A stretch of DNA of 64,000 nucleotides from Caballeronia temeraria (GTDB lineage Bacteria > Pseudomonadota > Gammaproteobacteria > Burkholderiales > Burkholderiaceae). The stretch lies in assembly GCF_001544795.2 (NCBI RefSeq), contig NZ_FCOI02000028.1:1-64000 (forward strand), in the 5' to 3' direction. The position numbers and the translations under genes are program-made. Shown in pieces: positions 49,405 to 57,497 of this stretch (positions are counted from its first letter, which is position 1; every line of letters starts with the position of its first letter). The notes below the pieces were generated by a model that searched no databases, was not told the DNA's origin, and saw nothing but the letters and a program-made list of their open reading frames with translations.

Positions 49405-51372
49405 TCAGGGAGCGATGTAGCCCAGACGCGCCTTCAACGACTGCGGACGGCCTTCGAACAATGCCGCGTAGTAGACGGTGTTCGACAGCACGTTCTTCAC
49501 GTAATCGCGAGTCTCGGTGAAAGGGATCGTTTCAGCAAAAACCGCGCCCTCGACGGGTGCGCGCAAATCCTGACGCCACTGTCTCGGCCGCCCCGGGCCG
49601 GCGTTGTAACCGGCGGTGGCGAGCACGGGCGAGTTGTCGAATTGATTGTAGATCATCGACAGGTAATTCGTGCCGAGCAGGATATTGGTGTTGATGTCGT
49701 TCATCTGCGCGCGCGACACCGTGCCGAGACCGATCTTCTTCGCGACGAGCTGCGCCGTGCCGGGCATCAGCTGCATCAGGCCGCCCGCGCCGACTTCCGA
49801 GCGCGCGTTGATGATGAAGCGCGACTCCTGGCGAATCAGCCCGTACGCCCATTCGATATCGAGACCGGTGTTCTGCGCGTCGCGCTCGACGATATCGCGG
49901 AACGGCGACAGATAGCGCAGCGAGAAATCGTGCTCGGCCTTCGTCTTGTCGGCGGTGTTCACGGTGCGGTCGAACATCTCGATGCGCTTCGCATACTGCG
50001 CGGCGGCGAGCAGTTGACGGTCCGTCATCGTGCGCAGCGGCCAGTTCCATTCGCGATTACCTTCGAGCCGCATGTTCAGCGCGTAGAAACGCTGCGACAG
50101 CGCGAAGCCCGGCACCGATTGCATCTGCGTGATTTCGGCGTCGGACACCGTGGTGCGCGGCGGCACCGTGATCTTCTGACCGAGCTCTTCGAGCGCGAGC
50201 TGGCCGTAGAAGTTGTACTGATCCGCGATGGTCTGGAATTCCTGATTCGCCGTGGCCGTGTCGCCGGCCTGCTTCACGGCGCGCCCGTGCCAGTAGACCC
50301 ACGACGGCTGCGCGCGCAGCGTCGGCGGCATCTGTTCGATGGACCAGCGCACCATGTTCCAGTCGCCCGCGAGCAGCGCGCTGCGGGTGCGCCATTCGTA
50401 TGCCGGGTTCGACAATTGCGCGTTCGCCGAGAGCCGGTACCAGTCCGCCGCCGCCGGCATGCGCTTGAGCGCCGCCTGATAGCCGATGGTGCCCCAGCCG
50501 ATTGCGCGCTCCGCCGGCGTGAGGCTCGGCGCGACGGAACTGAACGTGGCGGCGGCCATCGCCGGATCGTTGCGGGCCATGCGCGTGATCGCGAGCAGCG
50601 TGAGCTGATGCGCCGGCGTGTTGGGCATCACGCCGCGCGCGAGATAGAGCGGCGGCTTGTTGACGGCGTCGTCGAGAAGCGTGTCCTTCGGCTTTTCCTG
50701 GCCGAGCGCTTCGACGATATTCGAGCCCGTCGACGTGTAGTTCTGTTCGTAGGCGAGACGGATCTGCTGCCAGATGTCGTCGCTCGTGAACTGGCGCGAC
50801 TCCGCGAGCATGCCGATCAGATCGACGCAGCCGTCGCCGTACCATTTCGGCTCGACGAGCAGCGCGCGCGCCGCGTCGGCGACGTTCTCGCCGCGCGACA
50901 GACGCGCTTCGAGCGCGTAGCACTTGACCTGCGTGTCGTCGTTGAGAACGAAACGCGAATACTGCTGCTCGAAGTTCTTCCAGTCGTGACGGCTGCCGAG
51001 CACGACGAGATAGTCGTTGCGCAGACGGTCGGCGATGGCCTGGCCGTCGTAGCGCTGCAGGAACGACAGCACCGGCGCGTCGGGCGCGTCGATGCGCGCG
51101 TGGCCTTGCGAATCGAAGAGCTGCGGCTTGATCGTGAAGTATTCGACGTAGCCCGGCGCCGGATAATCCGGAATCTGCGACGCGAGCAACGCGGCTTTGC
51201 CGGCATCGTTCGCGCGCGCGGCATCGCGCAACTGCAGGAAGACGCGGTCGTCGGAGGTGGGCGGGAGGTCGGCGTCGGGACGGACGGCGGAAGCCGTGCC
51301 GCAAGCGACGAGCGTCGCGGCGGCAAGGGCTGCACCGACCGCGAGATATACTCGTTTGAGGCGTTTTGACAT
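49405..51372 (-). CDS. soluble lytic transglycosylase (Slt70-like lipoprotein)
   Basis: A 655-residue lytic murein transglycosylase. A signal peptide ends in a lipobox (LVACGTA, about residue 25), so it is likely a lipoprotein. The long helical superhelix of TPR-like repeats spans about 50-450. The C-terminal SLT domain has catalytic Glu in GLIRQESRFIINARSEVGAGGLMQLMPGTA and the AGYNAGPGRPRQW motif. It cleaves peptidoglycan glycan chains with formation of anhydro-muramic ends. The start is shared divergently with the 5-formyl-THF cyclo-ligase gene, with 19 bases between starts. Confidence 0.93.
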   Translation of the reverse strand: MSKRLKRVYLAVGAALAAATLVACGTASAVRPDADLPPTSDDRVFLQLRDAARANDAGKAALLASQIPDYPAPGYVEYFTIKPQLFDSQGHARIDAPDAPVLSFLQRYDGQAIADRLRNDYLVVLGSRHDWKNFEQQYSRFVLNDDTQVKCYALEARLSRGENVADAARALLVEPKWYGDGCVDLIGMLAESRQFTSDDIWQQIRLAYEQNYTSTGSNIVEALGQEKPKDTLLDDAVNKPPLYLARGVMPNTPAHQLTLLAITRMARNDPAMAAATFSSVAPSLTPAERAIGWGTIGYQAALKRMPAAADWYRLSANAQLSNPAYEWRTRSALLAGDWNMVRWSIEQMPPTLRAQPSWVYWHGRAVKQAGDTATANQEFQTIADQYNFYGQLALEELGQKITVPPRTTVSDAEITQMQSVPGFALSQRFYALNMRLEGNREWNWPLRTMTDRQLLAAAQYAKRIEMFDRTVNTADKTKAEHDFSLRYLSPFRDIVERDAQNTGLDIEWAYGLIRQESRFIINARSEVGAGGLMQLMPGTAQLVAKKIGLGTVSRAQMNDINTNILLGTNYLSMIYNQFDNSPVLATAGYNAGPGRPRQWRQDLRAPVEGAVFAETIPFTETRDYVKNVLSNTVYYAALFEGRPQSLKARLGYIAP

Positions 51373-51391
51373 CTTTGTTTCTGGAGCGCGA

Positions 51392-52021
51392 ATGGTCTTG
51401 AACCGGGTCCTGAGATCGGAGGAAAGCATAGCACGCAACGTTTGCCATGAAGCCAAGAGCGAGCCGAAAAGCGCCTTGCGCGCACGGCTTCTCGCCACGC
51501 GCGAGGCGCAAAGCGAACAGGCCGGACAGTCCGCGAGAAACGAGGCGCTCGCGATCCGCATCCGCGAGGTGCTCGCGCGGCACGAGGCGCGCTGCGTCGG
51601 CGTCTACTGGCCGGTCGCGGGCGAGTTCGACGCACGCGATGCAGTCGCGCGCTGGCTCGCCGTCGACGAATCGCGTGGCGCCGCGCTGCCGGTGGTCGTG
51701 ACACCGCACGCGCGGATGGTCTTCCACGCCTGGCGCGCCGATACGCCGATGAAGGAAGGCCGCTACCGGATTCCGGTGCCCGCCGAAGAAGTCGTCGTGG
51801 TGCCGGACCTGTTGCTGATTCCGTGCGTCGGATTCGATTCGGATCGGTACCGGCTGGGCTACGGCGGCGGCTATTACGACCGCACGCTCGCCGCCTGGCC
51901 GAACGGCGCGCGGCCGGTGACGATCGGCATCGCGTATGAATCGGGTAGAAGCCGCGCATTGCCGCGCGAAACGCACGACATGCCGCTCGACGCAATCGTC
52001 ACGGAATCGGCTATCTATTAA
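51392..52021 (+). CDS. 5-formyltetrahydrofolate cyclo-ligase
   Basis: A 209-residue cyclo-ligase (methenyltetrahydrofolate synthetase) that turns 5-formyl-THF into methenyl-THF with ATP. It has the N-terminal KSALRARLLATRE segment and the motif LIPCVGFDSDRYRLGYGGGYYDRTL, where the glycine-rich part binds phosphate. A GGAG stands before the ATG at 51392. Longer frames from 51197 would overlap the divergent transglycosylase gene and are rejected. The stop overlaps by four bases the stop of the MarR-type gene coming from the right. Confidence 0.92.
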   Translation: MVLNRVLRSEESIARNVCHEAKSEPKSALRARLLATREAQSEQAGQSARNEALAIRIREVLARHEARCVGVYWPVAGEFDARDAVARWLAVDESRGAALPVVVTPHARMVFHAWRADTPMKEGRYRIPVPAEEVVVVPDLLLIPCVGFDSDRYRLGYGGGYYDRTLAAWPNGARPVTIGIAYESGRSRALPRETHDMPLDAIVTESAIY

Positions 52022-52530
52022 AGGGAAGCCGCGGCGCGCGCGGCGGTATCGTAGAGGCCGGAGGCATTGCGCATGAGTTGCGCGGCCTCGCCGATCTGCT
52101 CGTTGGTGAGGCCGCTTTCGCGCAGCGTTTCGATGAGGCACGCCTCGCGCACTTCGCGATACTTGCCGCACAGCTCGCGCCCCGCCGGCGTCGCGGAAAA
52201 GAACACTTCCTTGCCGGATTTCTCGCTCTGCACATAACCGCGAGCGACGAGTTTCTTCAGTGCATACGTGGCAACGTGCGTGTCCTCGATGTTCAGCACG
52301 AAGCAGATGTCGGCGAGCTTCTTCTTGCGGTCGCGATGGCTCACGTGGTGCAGCAGCGACACTTCCACCGCCGTCATGTCCTTCGCGCCCGCCGCGGACA
52401 TGCAGCGCACCATCCAGCGATTGAACGCGTTGCCCGCCATGATGAGGCCGTACTCGAACTCCGACAGTTCCGCGCTGGCTTCGGAGACGAGATGCTCGGA
52501 CGAGACGATCTTGGTGGGATGGCGCGGCAT
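52018..52530 (-). CDS. MarR-type winged-helix regulator
   Basis: A 170-residue predicted MarR-like regulator. The winged-helix part is clear: DMTAVEVSLLHHVSHRDRKKKLADICFVLNIEDTHVATYALKKLVARGYV, followed by a helical dimerisation tail. The start at 52530 is the first ATG near the usual N-terminus. It is divergent from pxpB; the 183-base intergenic region has AT-rich direct repeats, so it probably regulates the pxp operon. The ligand, possibly 5-oxoproline or a related amide, is a guess. Confidence 0.85.
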   Translation of the reverse strand: MPRHPTKIVSSEHLVSEASAELSEFEYGLIMAGNAFNRWMVRCMSAAGAKDMTAVEVSLLHHVSHRDRKKKLADICFVLNIEDTHVATYALKKLVARGYVQSEKSGKEVFFSATPAGRELCGKYREVREACLIETLRESGLTNEQIGEAAQLMRNASGLYDTAARAAASL

Positions 52531-52611
52531 GGCGGTGACCGGTTGAAGTGCGTTTAGGATGGATCGCAACGTCGGTTCGATGAGCGACGAAGCCCTCGGC
52601 AGAAACCTGTA

Positions 52612-52641
52612 TTGATAATTTCTTGATAATTTATTGACAAT
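52612..52641. promoter_or_regulatory. AT-rich repeats between marR-type gene and pxpB
   Basis: Two copies of TTGATAATTT with an 11-base period (52612-52621, 52623-52632), followed by TTGACAAT, which also reads as a -35 box. The helical period and divergent position suit an operator for the neighbouring winged-helix regulator. No convincing -10 box was found at the usual distance. Confidence 0.5.
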
Positions 52642-52713
52642 GTAACATTCTGCGACGGTGCGGAGTTCATCGGATCGAACGAATTTCGCGCATCGCAAAG
52701 GCAAAGTTGACGC

Positions 52714-53367
52714 ATGACAAGACCACGTATCCATTCGCTCGGCGACACCGCGCTCGTGTGCGAAGCCGCGCCGCCCGCCACGCTCGACTGCCAGCGCCGC
52801 ATCTGGGCGCTGGCGGAACACGCGCGTCTCATGCCGCACGTCGTCGAAGTCGTGCCGGGCATGAACAATCTGACGATCGTGTTCGATCCGCTGGAAGCGG
52901 ACTACGAAACGCTCGCCGCGCAGCTCGAAAGCGGCTGGGACGCCGCCGAAGCCGCCGACATGCGGAGCGCCGAAATCGAGATTCCGGTGCGCTACGGCGG
53001 CGCCGACGGCCCGGATCTCGCCGCGCTCGCGAGTCACACGGGCTTTTCCGTCGACGAAGTGGTGAAGCGGCATACGCAGGCCGAATACGTCGTGTTTTTT
53101 CTCGGCTTTCAGCCGGGCTTCGCCTATCTCGGCGGGCTCGACGCCGCGCTCGCGATGCCGCGCCGCGCCGAACCGCGTCTCGAAGTGCCGGCGGGATCGG
53201 TGGGAATCGGCGGGGCGCAGACGGGCATTTATCCGGCGGCGTCGCCGGGCGGCTGGCAGTTGCTCGGGCGCACCGAGCTGAAACTCTTCGATCCGGCCAG
53301 AAATCCGCCGACGCTCATGCAGCCCGGCGACCGCGTGCGCTTCACGGCGCTGGAGGTGCGCGCATGA
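52714..53367 (+). CDS. pxpB: 5-oxoprolinase subunit PxpB
   Basis: A 217-residue PxpB (KipI family), one of the three subunits of the ATP-dependent 5-oxoprolinase that opens pyroglutamate to glutamate. Visible motifs are SLGDTALVCEAAPPA at the start, VVPGMNNLTIVFDP, and YVVFFLGFQPGFAYLGGLDAAL with PRRAEPRLEVPAGSVGIGG. It starts the operon pxpB-pxpC-pxpA and overlaps pxpC by four bases (ATGA). The reading frame itself runs without the arginine-rich features of the shadow frames. Confidence 0.93.
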   Translation: MTRPRIHSLGDTALVCEAAPPATLDCQRRIWALAEHARLMPHVVEVVPGMNNLTIVFDPLEADYETLAAQLESGWDAAEAADMRSAEIEIPVRYGGADGPDLAALASHTGFSVDEVVKRHTQAEYVVFFLGFQPGFAYLGGLDAALAMPRRAEPRLEVPAGSVGIGGAQTGIYPAASPGGWQLLGRTELKLFDPARNPPTLMQPGDRVRFTALEVRA

Positions 53368-54404
53368 TCGACGTGATTCGCGCGGGCGTGCTCACTTCCG
53401 TCCAGGATCTCGGCCGGCGCGGCTACCGGCATCTCGGCGTGAGTTCGGGCGGAGCGCTGGATGCGCTGTCGCTGGAAATCGGCAATCGCATCGTCGGGAA
53501 CCGGCCGGACGCGGCGGGCATCGAGATCACGTTCGGGCCGACGGTGCTGCGCTTCAAGCACGCGACGCGCATTGCCATCACTGGAACCGATTTCGGCGCG
53601 ACGCTCGACGACAAACCGGTGTATTCGTGGTGGAGCCTGCCGGTGCGCGCGGGCCAGGAGCTGACGCTGCGCGCGGCGAAGCGCGGCATGCGCTGCTACG
53701 TGGCGATCGCGGGCGGCATCGACGTTCTGCCGATGCTCGGCTCGCGCTCGACCGATCTCGCCGCGTGCTTCGGCGGCCTCGGCGGGCGGGCGCTGCGCGA
53801 CGGCGACCGCTTGCCGGTCGGCGTGCCGCAGCCGCACAAGGGCATTGCGTTTTCGCCGGAAGAACCCGCGTTCGGCGTGAAGGCGCCGGCGTGGTGCAAG
53901 TTCGTGCTCGTCGACGAACCCGTGCGGCGCGGGCGCCATTCGCCGAGCCTCGCGTGGGCGGTGCCGATACGCGCGCTGCGCGGTCCGGAATATGCGAGTT
54001 TCAGCGACGCCGCGCAGCACGGTTTCTGGAACCAGGAATGGACCATCACGCCGAACAGCAACCGCATGGGCTTTCGCCTCGCGGGCGTGGCGCTGGAGCG
54101 GCGCGAGAAGATCGAACTGCTGTCGCATGCCGTGTTGCCCGGCACGATCCAGGTGCCGCCGAACGGCCAGCCGATCGTCCTGATGGGCGACGCGCAGACC
54201 ACGGGCGGCTATCCGAAGATCGGCGCGGTCATCAAGGCGGATGTGTGGAAGCTCGCGCAAGTGCGGTTGAACGGTGGTGTGCGTTTCATCGAGACGTCCG
54301 TGGAAGAGGCGCGTCACGCGCTCGCCGATGAACGTCAGTACGTGAGCCAGGTGGAAACGGCCATCGCGATGCACGAGGAGCGCGTCGCGCGTGCCGGCGC
54401 ATGA
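53364..54404 (+). CDS. pxpC: 5-oxoprolinase subunit PxpC
   Basis: A 346-residue PxpC (KipA/biotin-dependent carboxyltransferase-like family). The N-terminus IRAGVLTSVQDLGRRGYRHLGVSSGGALDALSLEIGNRIVG is diagnostic, and later NRMGFRLAG and QPIVLMGDAQTTGGYPKIGAVI. It forms a complex with PxpB that phosphorylates or activates 5-oxoproline for PxpA. It overlaps pxpB by four bases and is followed by pxpA after 64 bases. Confidence 0.93.
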   Translation: MIDVIRAGVLTSVQDLGRRGYRHLGVSSGGALDALSLEIGNRIVGNRPDAAGIEITFGPTVLRFKHATRIAITGTDFGATLDDKPVYSWWSLPVRAGQELTLRAAKRGMRCYVAIAGGIDVLPMLGSRSTDLAACFGGLGGRALRDGDRLPVGVPQPHKGIAFSPEEPAFGVKAPAWCKFVLVDEPVRRGRHSPSLAWAVPIRALRGPEYASFSDAAQHGFWNQEWTITPNSNRMGFRLAGVALERREKIELLSHAVLPGTIQVPPNGQPIVLMGDAQTTGGYPKIGAVIKADVWKLAQVRLNGGVRFIETSVEEARHALADERQYVSQVETAIAMHEERVARAGA

Positions 54405-54468
54405 CACGCAAGCCGCGCGGACGACGCGGCGCATCACACTCAACATCCAACGGAACGACTGCAAAATC

Positions 54469-55218
54469 ATGGAAATCGATCTCAATGCCGATCTCGGCGA
54501 AGGCTGCGGCACCGACGAAGCACTGCTCGATCTCGTGAGTTCCGCGAACATCGCGTGCGGCTGGCATGCGGGCGGCGCCACCGCGATGCGCGACTGCGTG
54601 CGCTGGGCCGTGGAGAAAGGCGTGGCCATCGGCGCGCATCCGAGCTTCAACGATCCCGAGAACTTCGGCCGCAAGGAAATGGATCTGCCGCCGGAGGAAA
54701 TCTACGCGGGCGTGCTGTATCAGCTCGGCGCGCTTTCGGCGATCGCGCAGGCGGAAGGCGGGCGCATCGCGCACGTGAAGCCGCACGGCGCGCTCTACAA
54801 CCAGGCGGCGAGAAGCACGGAAATCGCCGATGCCATCGTTTCCGCCGTGCACGACTTCGATCCGTCGCTGCTCGTGTTCGGGCTCGCGAACAGCGAGTTC
54901 ATCGAAGCGGCGCGGCGCGCGGGGCTGATCGCGATCGAAGAAGTGTTCGCGGATCGCGGTTATCGGGCGGACGGTTCGCTCGTGCCGCGCAAGGAGCCGG
55001 GCGCCCTGCTCGACGACGAAAACGTCGTGCTCGACCGCACTCTCGCGATGGTGCGCGAGCAGCGCGTGAAGGCCGTGTCGGGCGAATGGGTGCCGCTCAA
55101 CGCGCAGACGATCTGCCTGCACGGCGACGGCGCGCACGCGCTGGAATTCGCACGACGCATTCGCGGCGCGCTGGCCGATGCGGGCATCGAAGTCCGCGCC
55201 GCGCACGCCGCCGCCTGA
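54469..55218 (+). CDS. pxpA: 5-oxoprolinase subunit PxpA
   Basis: A 249-residue PxpA (LamB/YcsF family), the hydrolytic subunit. It opens with MEIDLNADLGEGCGTDEALL and SANIACGWHAGGATAMRD, and continues with GAHPSFNDPENFGRKEMDL and VKPHGALYNQAA, all conserved. The ATG at 54469 fits the family start; an upstream ATG (54391) would add 26 residues overlapping pxpC. A rho-independent terminator-like hairpin stands after the stop, before the DUF969 gene. Confidence 0.93.
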   Translation: MEIDLNADLGEGCGTDEALLDLVSSANIACGWHAGGATAMRDCVRWAVEKGVAIGAHPSFNDPENFGRKEMDLPPEEIYAGVLYQLGALSAIAQAEGGRIAHVKPHGALYNQAARSTEIADAIVSAVHDFDPSLLVFGLANSEFIEAARRAGLIAIEEVFADRGYRADGSLVPRKEPGALLDDENVVLDRTLAMVREQRVKAVSGEWVPLNAQTICLHGDGAHALEFARRIRGALADAGIEVRAAHAAA

Positions 55219-55237
55219 CGCGGTAGAAGAAGAATCG

Positions 55238-55263
55238 AACGCCCCGCCCCGCCGGGGCGTTTT
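55238..55263 (+). terminator. hairpin terminator after pxpA
   Basis: AACGCCCC, loop of eight, GGGGCGTT, then TT. It is 20 bases after the pxpA stop and 90 bases before DUF969, so it may partly separate pxpBCA from the two transporter-like genes. Confidence 0.75.
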
Positions 55264-55352
55264 AACGAGCGGCCAAGGCAGGTCGAAGAGCCGCGAGTAG
55301 TGAAACCACGCGCCCGAGGCGAGGCGCGACGTCAATATTGTTTGGAGAACTC

Positions 55353-56072
55353 ATGGCAACCCCTGTCAACTTGTGGCCGCTCATCGGCGTGGCCGTCATC
55401 ATCGTAGGCTTCGTGCTGCGCTTCAATCCGATGCTGATCGTCGCGGCCGCCGCGATCATCACCGGCTTTGCGGCGCACTTTCCCATCGAAAAAATCCTGA
55501 CCGCGATCGGAACCGGCTTTCTCAAGACGCGCAACATTCCGCTCATCATCCTGTTGCCGCTGGCGGTGATCGGCCTGCTCGAACGGCACGGCCTGCGCGA
55601 ACGCGCGCAGATGTGGATTTCGAGCATCAAGGCCGCGACGGCCGGGCGTCTGCTGATCGTCTATCTGTTCGTGCGGGAGATCACGGCGGCGGTCGGTCTG
55701 ACGGGTCTCGGCGGTCATCCGCAGATGGTGCGCCCGCTGCTCGCGCCGATGGCCGAAGGCGCCACCGAAGCACGTTACGGCAAGCTCTCCGACGCGACGC
55801 GCCACAAATTGCGCGCGTACTCGGCGGCGACCGACAACGTGGGCCTGTTCTTCGGCGAGGACATTTTCGTGGCGTTCGGCGCGATCGTGCTGATGGTCAC
55901 GTTCCTGAAGGAAGCGGGCATCGTCGTGGAGCCGATGCACGTGGCCGTGTGGGGCATTCCCACGGCGATCTGCGCGTTCCTGATCCACGGCTTCCGGCTG
56001 TGGCTGCTCGACCGCAGGCTCGCGCGCGAGCTCGACGCGCTCACGCGCAACGTCGCGGGAGAAAAAGCATGA
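55353..56072 (+). CDS. DUF969 membrane protein, putative 5-oxoproline permease part
   Basis: A 239-residue membrane protein of DUF969 with six or so helices (LWPLIGVAVIIVGFVLRFNPMLIVAAAAI, NIPLIILLPLAVIGLLERHGL). It carries the RGDxxxG-like GLTGLGGHPQMVRPLLAPMAEGA and DNVGLFFGEDIFVAFGAI regions. A GGAG precedes the ATG. It overlaps the DUF979 gene by four bases. The pair follows pxpBCA in many bacteria and is a candidate transporter for 5-oxoproline; this has not been shown from the sequence. Confidence 0.88.
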   Translation: MATPVNLWPLIGVAVIIVGFVLRFNPMLIVAAAAIITGFAAHFPIEKILTAIGTGFLKTRNIPLIILLPLAVIGLLERHGLRERAQMWISSIKAATAGRLLIVYLFVREITAAVGLTGLGGHPQMVRPLLAPMAEGATEARYGKLSDATRHKLRAYSAATDNVGLFFGEDIFVAFGAIVLMVTFLKEAGIVVEPMHVAVWGIPTAICAFLIHGFRLWLLDRRLARELDALTRNVAGEKA

Positions 56073-57025
56073 CGCTCACGATCAACTATCTGTTCTATCT
56101 CGTCGGCATCATCCTGCTGGTGGTCGGCGGGATGATCATCACGGACAAGTCGCATCCGCGGCGGCTGACCGCGGGCGGCTTCTGGCTGATCTACGCGCTG
56201 ATCTTTCTTGCCGGCGACTGGATTCCGGTGACGGTGGTCGGCGTGCTCGTCGTGGCGATGGCACTGATCGCGGGCTTCGGCGGCGTGACCGGCGCGAAGC
56301 CGAAAATGCTTTCCGATGAAACGCGCCGTCAGAGCGCCGTGCGTCTGGGCAACAAGCTTTTCGTGCCGGCGCTGACGATTCCCGTTGTTACGGTCATTCT
56401 CACGTTGGGCGCGAAATATCTCGTGTTCGGCGGCGTGCCGCTGATCGAGTTGAAGAACGTGACGCTGATCGGCTTCGGCGTCGGATGCGTGATCGCGCTC
56501 GCGATCGCGTGCGTGATGACGCGCGATACCGTCGGCCAGTCGATGCGCGAAACGCGCCGTCTCATCGATGCGCTCTCGTGGGCCGCCGTGCTGCCGCAGA
56601 TGCTCGGCATGCTCGGGCTCGTGTTCTCCGATGCGGGCGTCGGCAAGGCGGTCGCGCATGTGACGACGGCTTACGTCAACCTGGATTACCGGCTCGTGGC
56701 GGTGGCCGTGTATGTCGTCGGCATGGCGCTTTTCACGATGGTCATGGGCAATGGTTTTGCCGCGTTTCCGGTGATGACGGGTGGCGTCGGCGTGCCGATT
56801 CTCGTCGGCGTATTCCACGGCAATCCCGCGACGATGGCCGCGATCGGGATGTTTTCGGGATATTGCGGCACGCTCATGACACCGATGGCCGCGAACTTCA
56901 ATATCGTGCCGGCGGCGTTGCTGGAATTGCCGGATAAGAATGCGGTGATCAAGGTGCAGGTGCCGACGGCGGTGACGCTTTTGGTGGCTAATGTATTTTT
57001 GCTTAATTGGTTGATGTTTATCTGA
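56069..57025 (+). CDS. DUF979 membrane protein, partner of DUF969
   Basis: A 318-residue membrane protein of DUF979 with about nine helices (YLFYLVGIILLVVGGMIITDKSHPRR at the start, VYVVGMALFTMVMGNGFAAFPVMTGGVGVPILV later). Two-gene families like DUF969/DUF979 probably form one permease. It is the last gene of the pxp region and is followed by a terminator. Frames longer than this start are antisense-like arginine-rich shadow of DUF969. Confidence 0.88.
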   Translation: MTLTINYLFYLVGIILLVVGGMIITDKSHPRRLTAGGFWLIYALIFLAGDWIPVTVVGVLVVAMALIAGFGGVTGAKPKMLSDETRRQSAVRLGNKLFVPALTIPVVTVILTLGAKYLVFGGVPLIELKNVTLIGFGVGCVIALAIACVMTRDTVGQSMRETRRLIDALSWAAVLPQMLGMLGLVFSDAGVGKAVAHVTTAYVNLDYRLVAVAVYVVGMALFTMVMGNGFAAFPVMTGGVGVPILVGVFHGNPATMAAIGMFSGYCGTLMTPMAANFNIVPAALLELPDKNAVIKVQVPTAVTLLVANVFLLNWLMFI

Positions 57026-57072
57026 ATGAATAGATAAATGTAAGATAAAGATATCTAGCGTGAGAAAACTTT

Positions 57073-57109
57073 AGCGTACTTCAGGTAAATTTCCTGAGTA
57101 CGCTTTTTT
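57073..57109 (+). terminator. rho-independent terminator after DUF979
   Basis: AGCGTACTTCAGG, loop TAAATTT, CCTGAGTACGCT, then a run of six T. Stem of 12 pairs with one bulge, 48 bases after the stop. Confidence 0.9.
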
Positions 57110-57497
57110 ATTTTCCAAACGCTCCCCTTCGGCTGCGGACGCCCGTCCGGCTTACCTTACAGGCAAACACACCGTCGCACTTGAAAGGCTACGGCGCTCG
57201 CCTGCGCGCAAATTACGCCTTCCATTCTTCAGGATATTGCAACCTTTCGACCGAAGCGTGCAGATGCAGCAATTAGGACGGCGCTTATATCTGCCGAACG
57301 GCTGCTTGATAGAGACTCCTATGCCTTGGTCAGCGATCCGAGATTGTTTCCGTTCCCCCCAATATTCGCGGTTTAAATGTTCCGCGGATGCCGCAAACGG
57401 TCCTCGAATCGCAACGCAATTACCCCGACCCGGAATTAGTTCGATGTCTTCTCCTTCGTGAGCGGCAGGCGAACCGCTGTTCCGCCTTTAGTCCGCC
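57110..57497. promoter_or_regulatory. long leader of the exopolysaccharide operon
   Basis: 388 bases without a gene between the DUF979 terminator and the priming transferase. It must hold the operon promoter. AT-rich patches at about 57279-57290 and 57358-57380 are candidate promoter parts, but no clear -35/-10 pair was fixed. The long untranslated leader is common for exopolysaccharide operons. Confidence 0.4.

Noticed and set aside
52707..53363. upstream extension of the pxpC frame
   Set aside because: Arginine-rich shadow of pxpB; the PxpC start motif is at 53364.
55373..56068. upstream extension of the DUF979 frame
   Set aside because: Out-of-frame shadow of DUF969; the membrane protein begins at 56069 with ATGA overlap.
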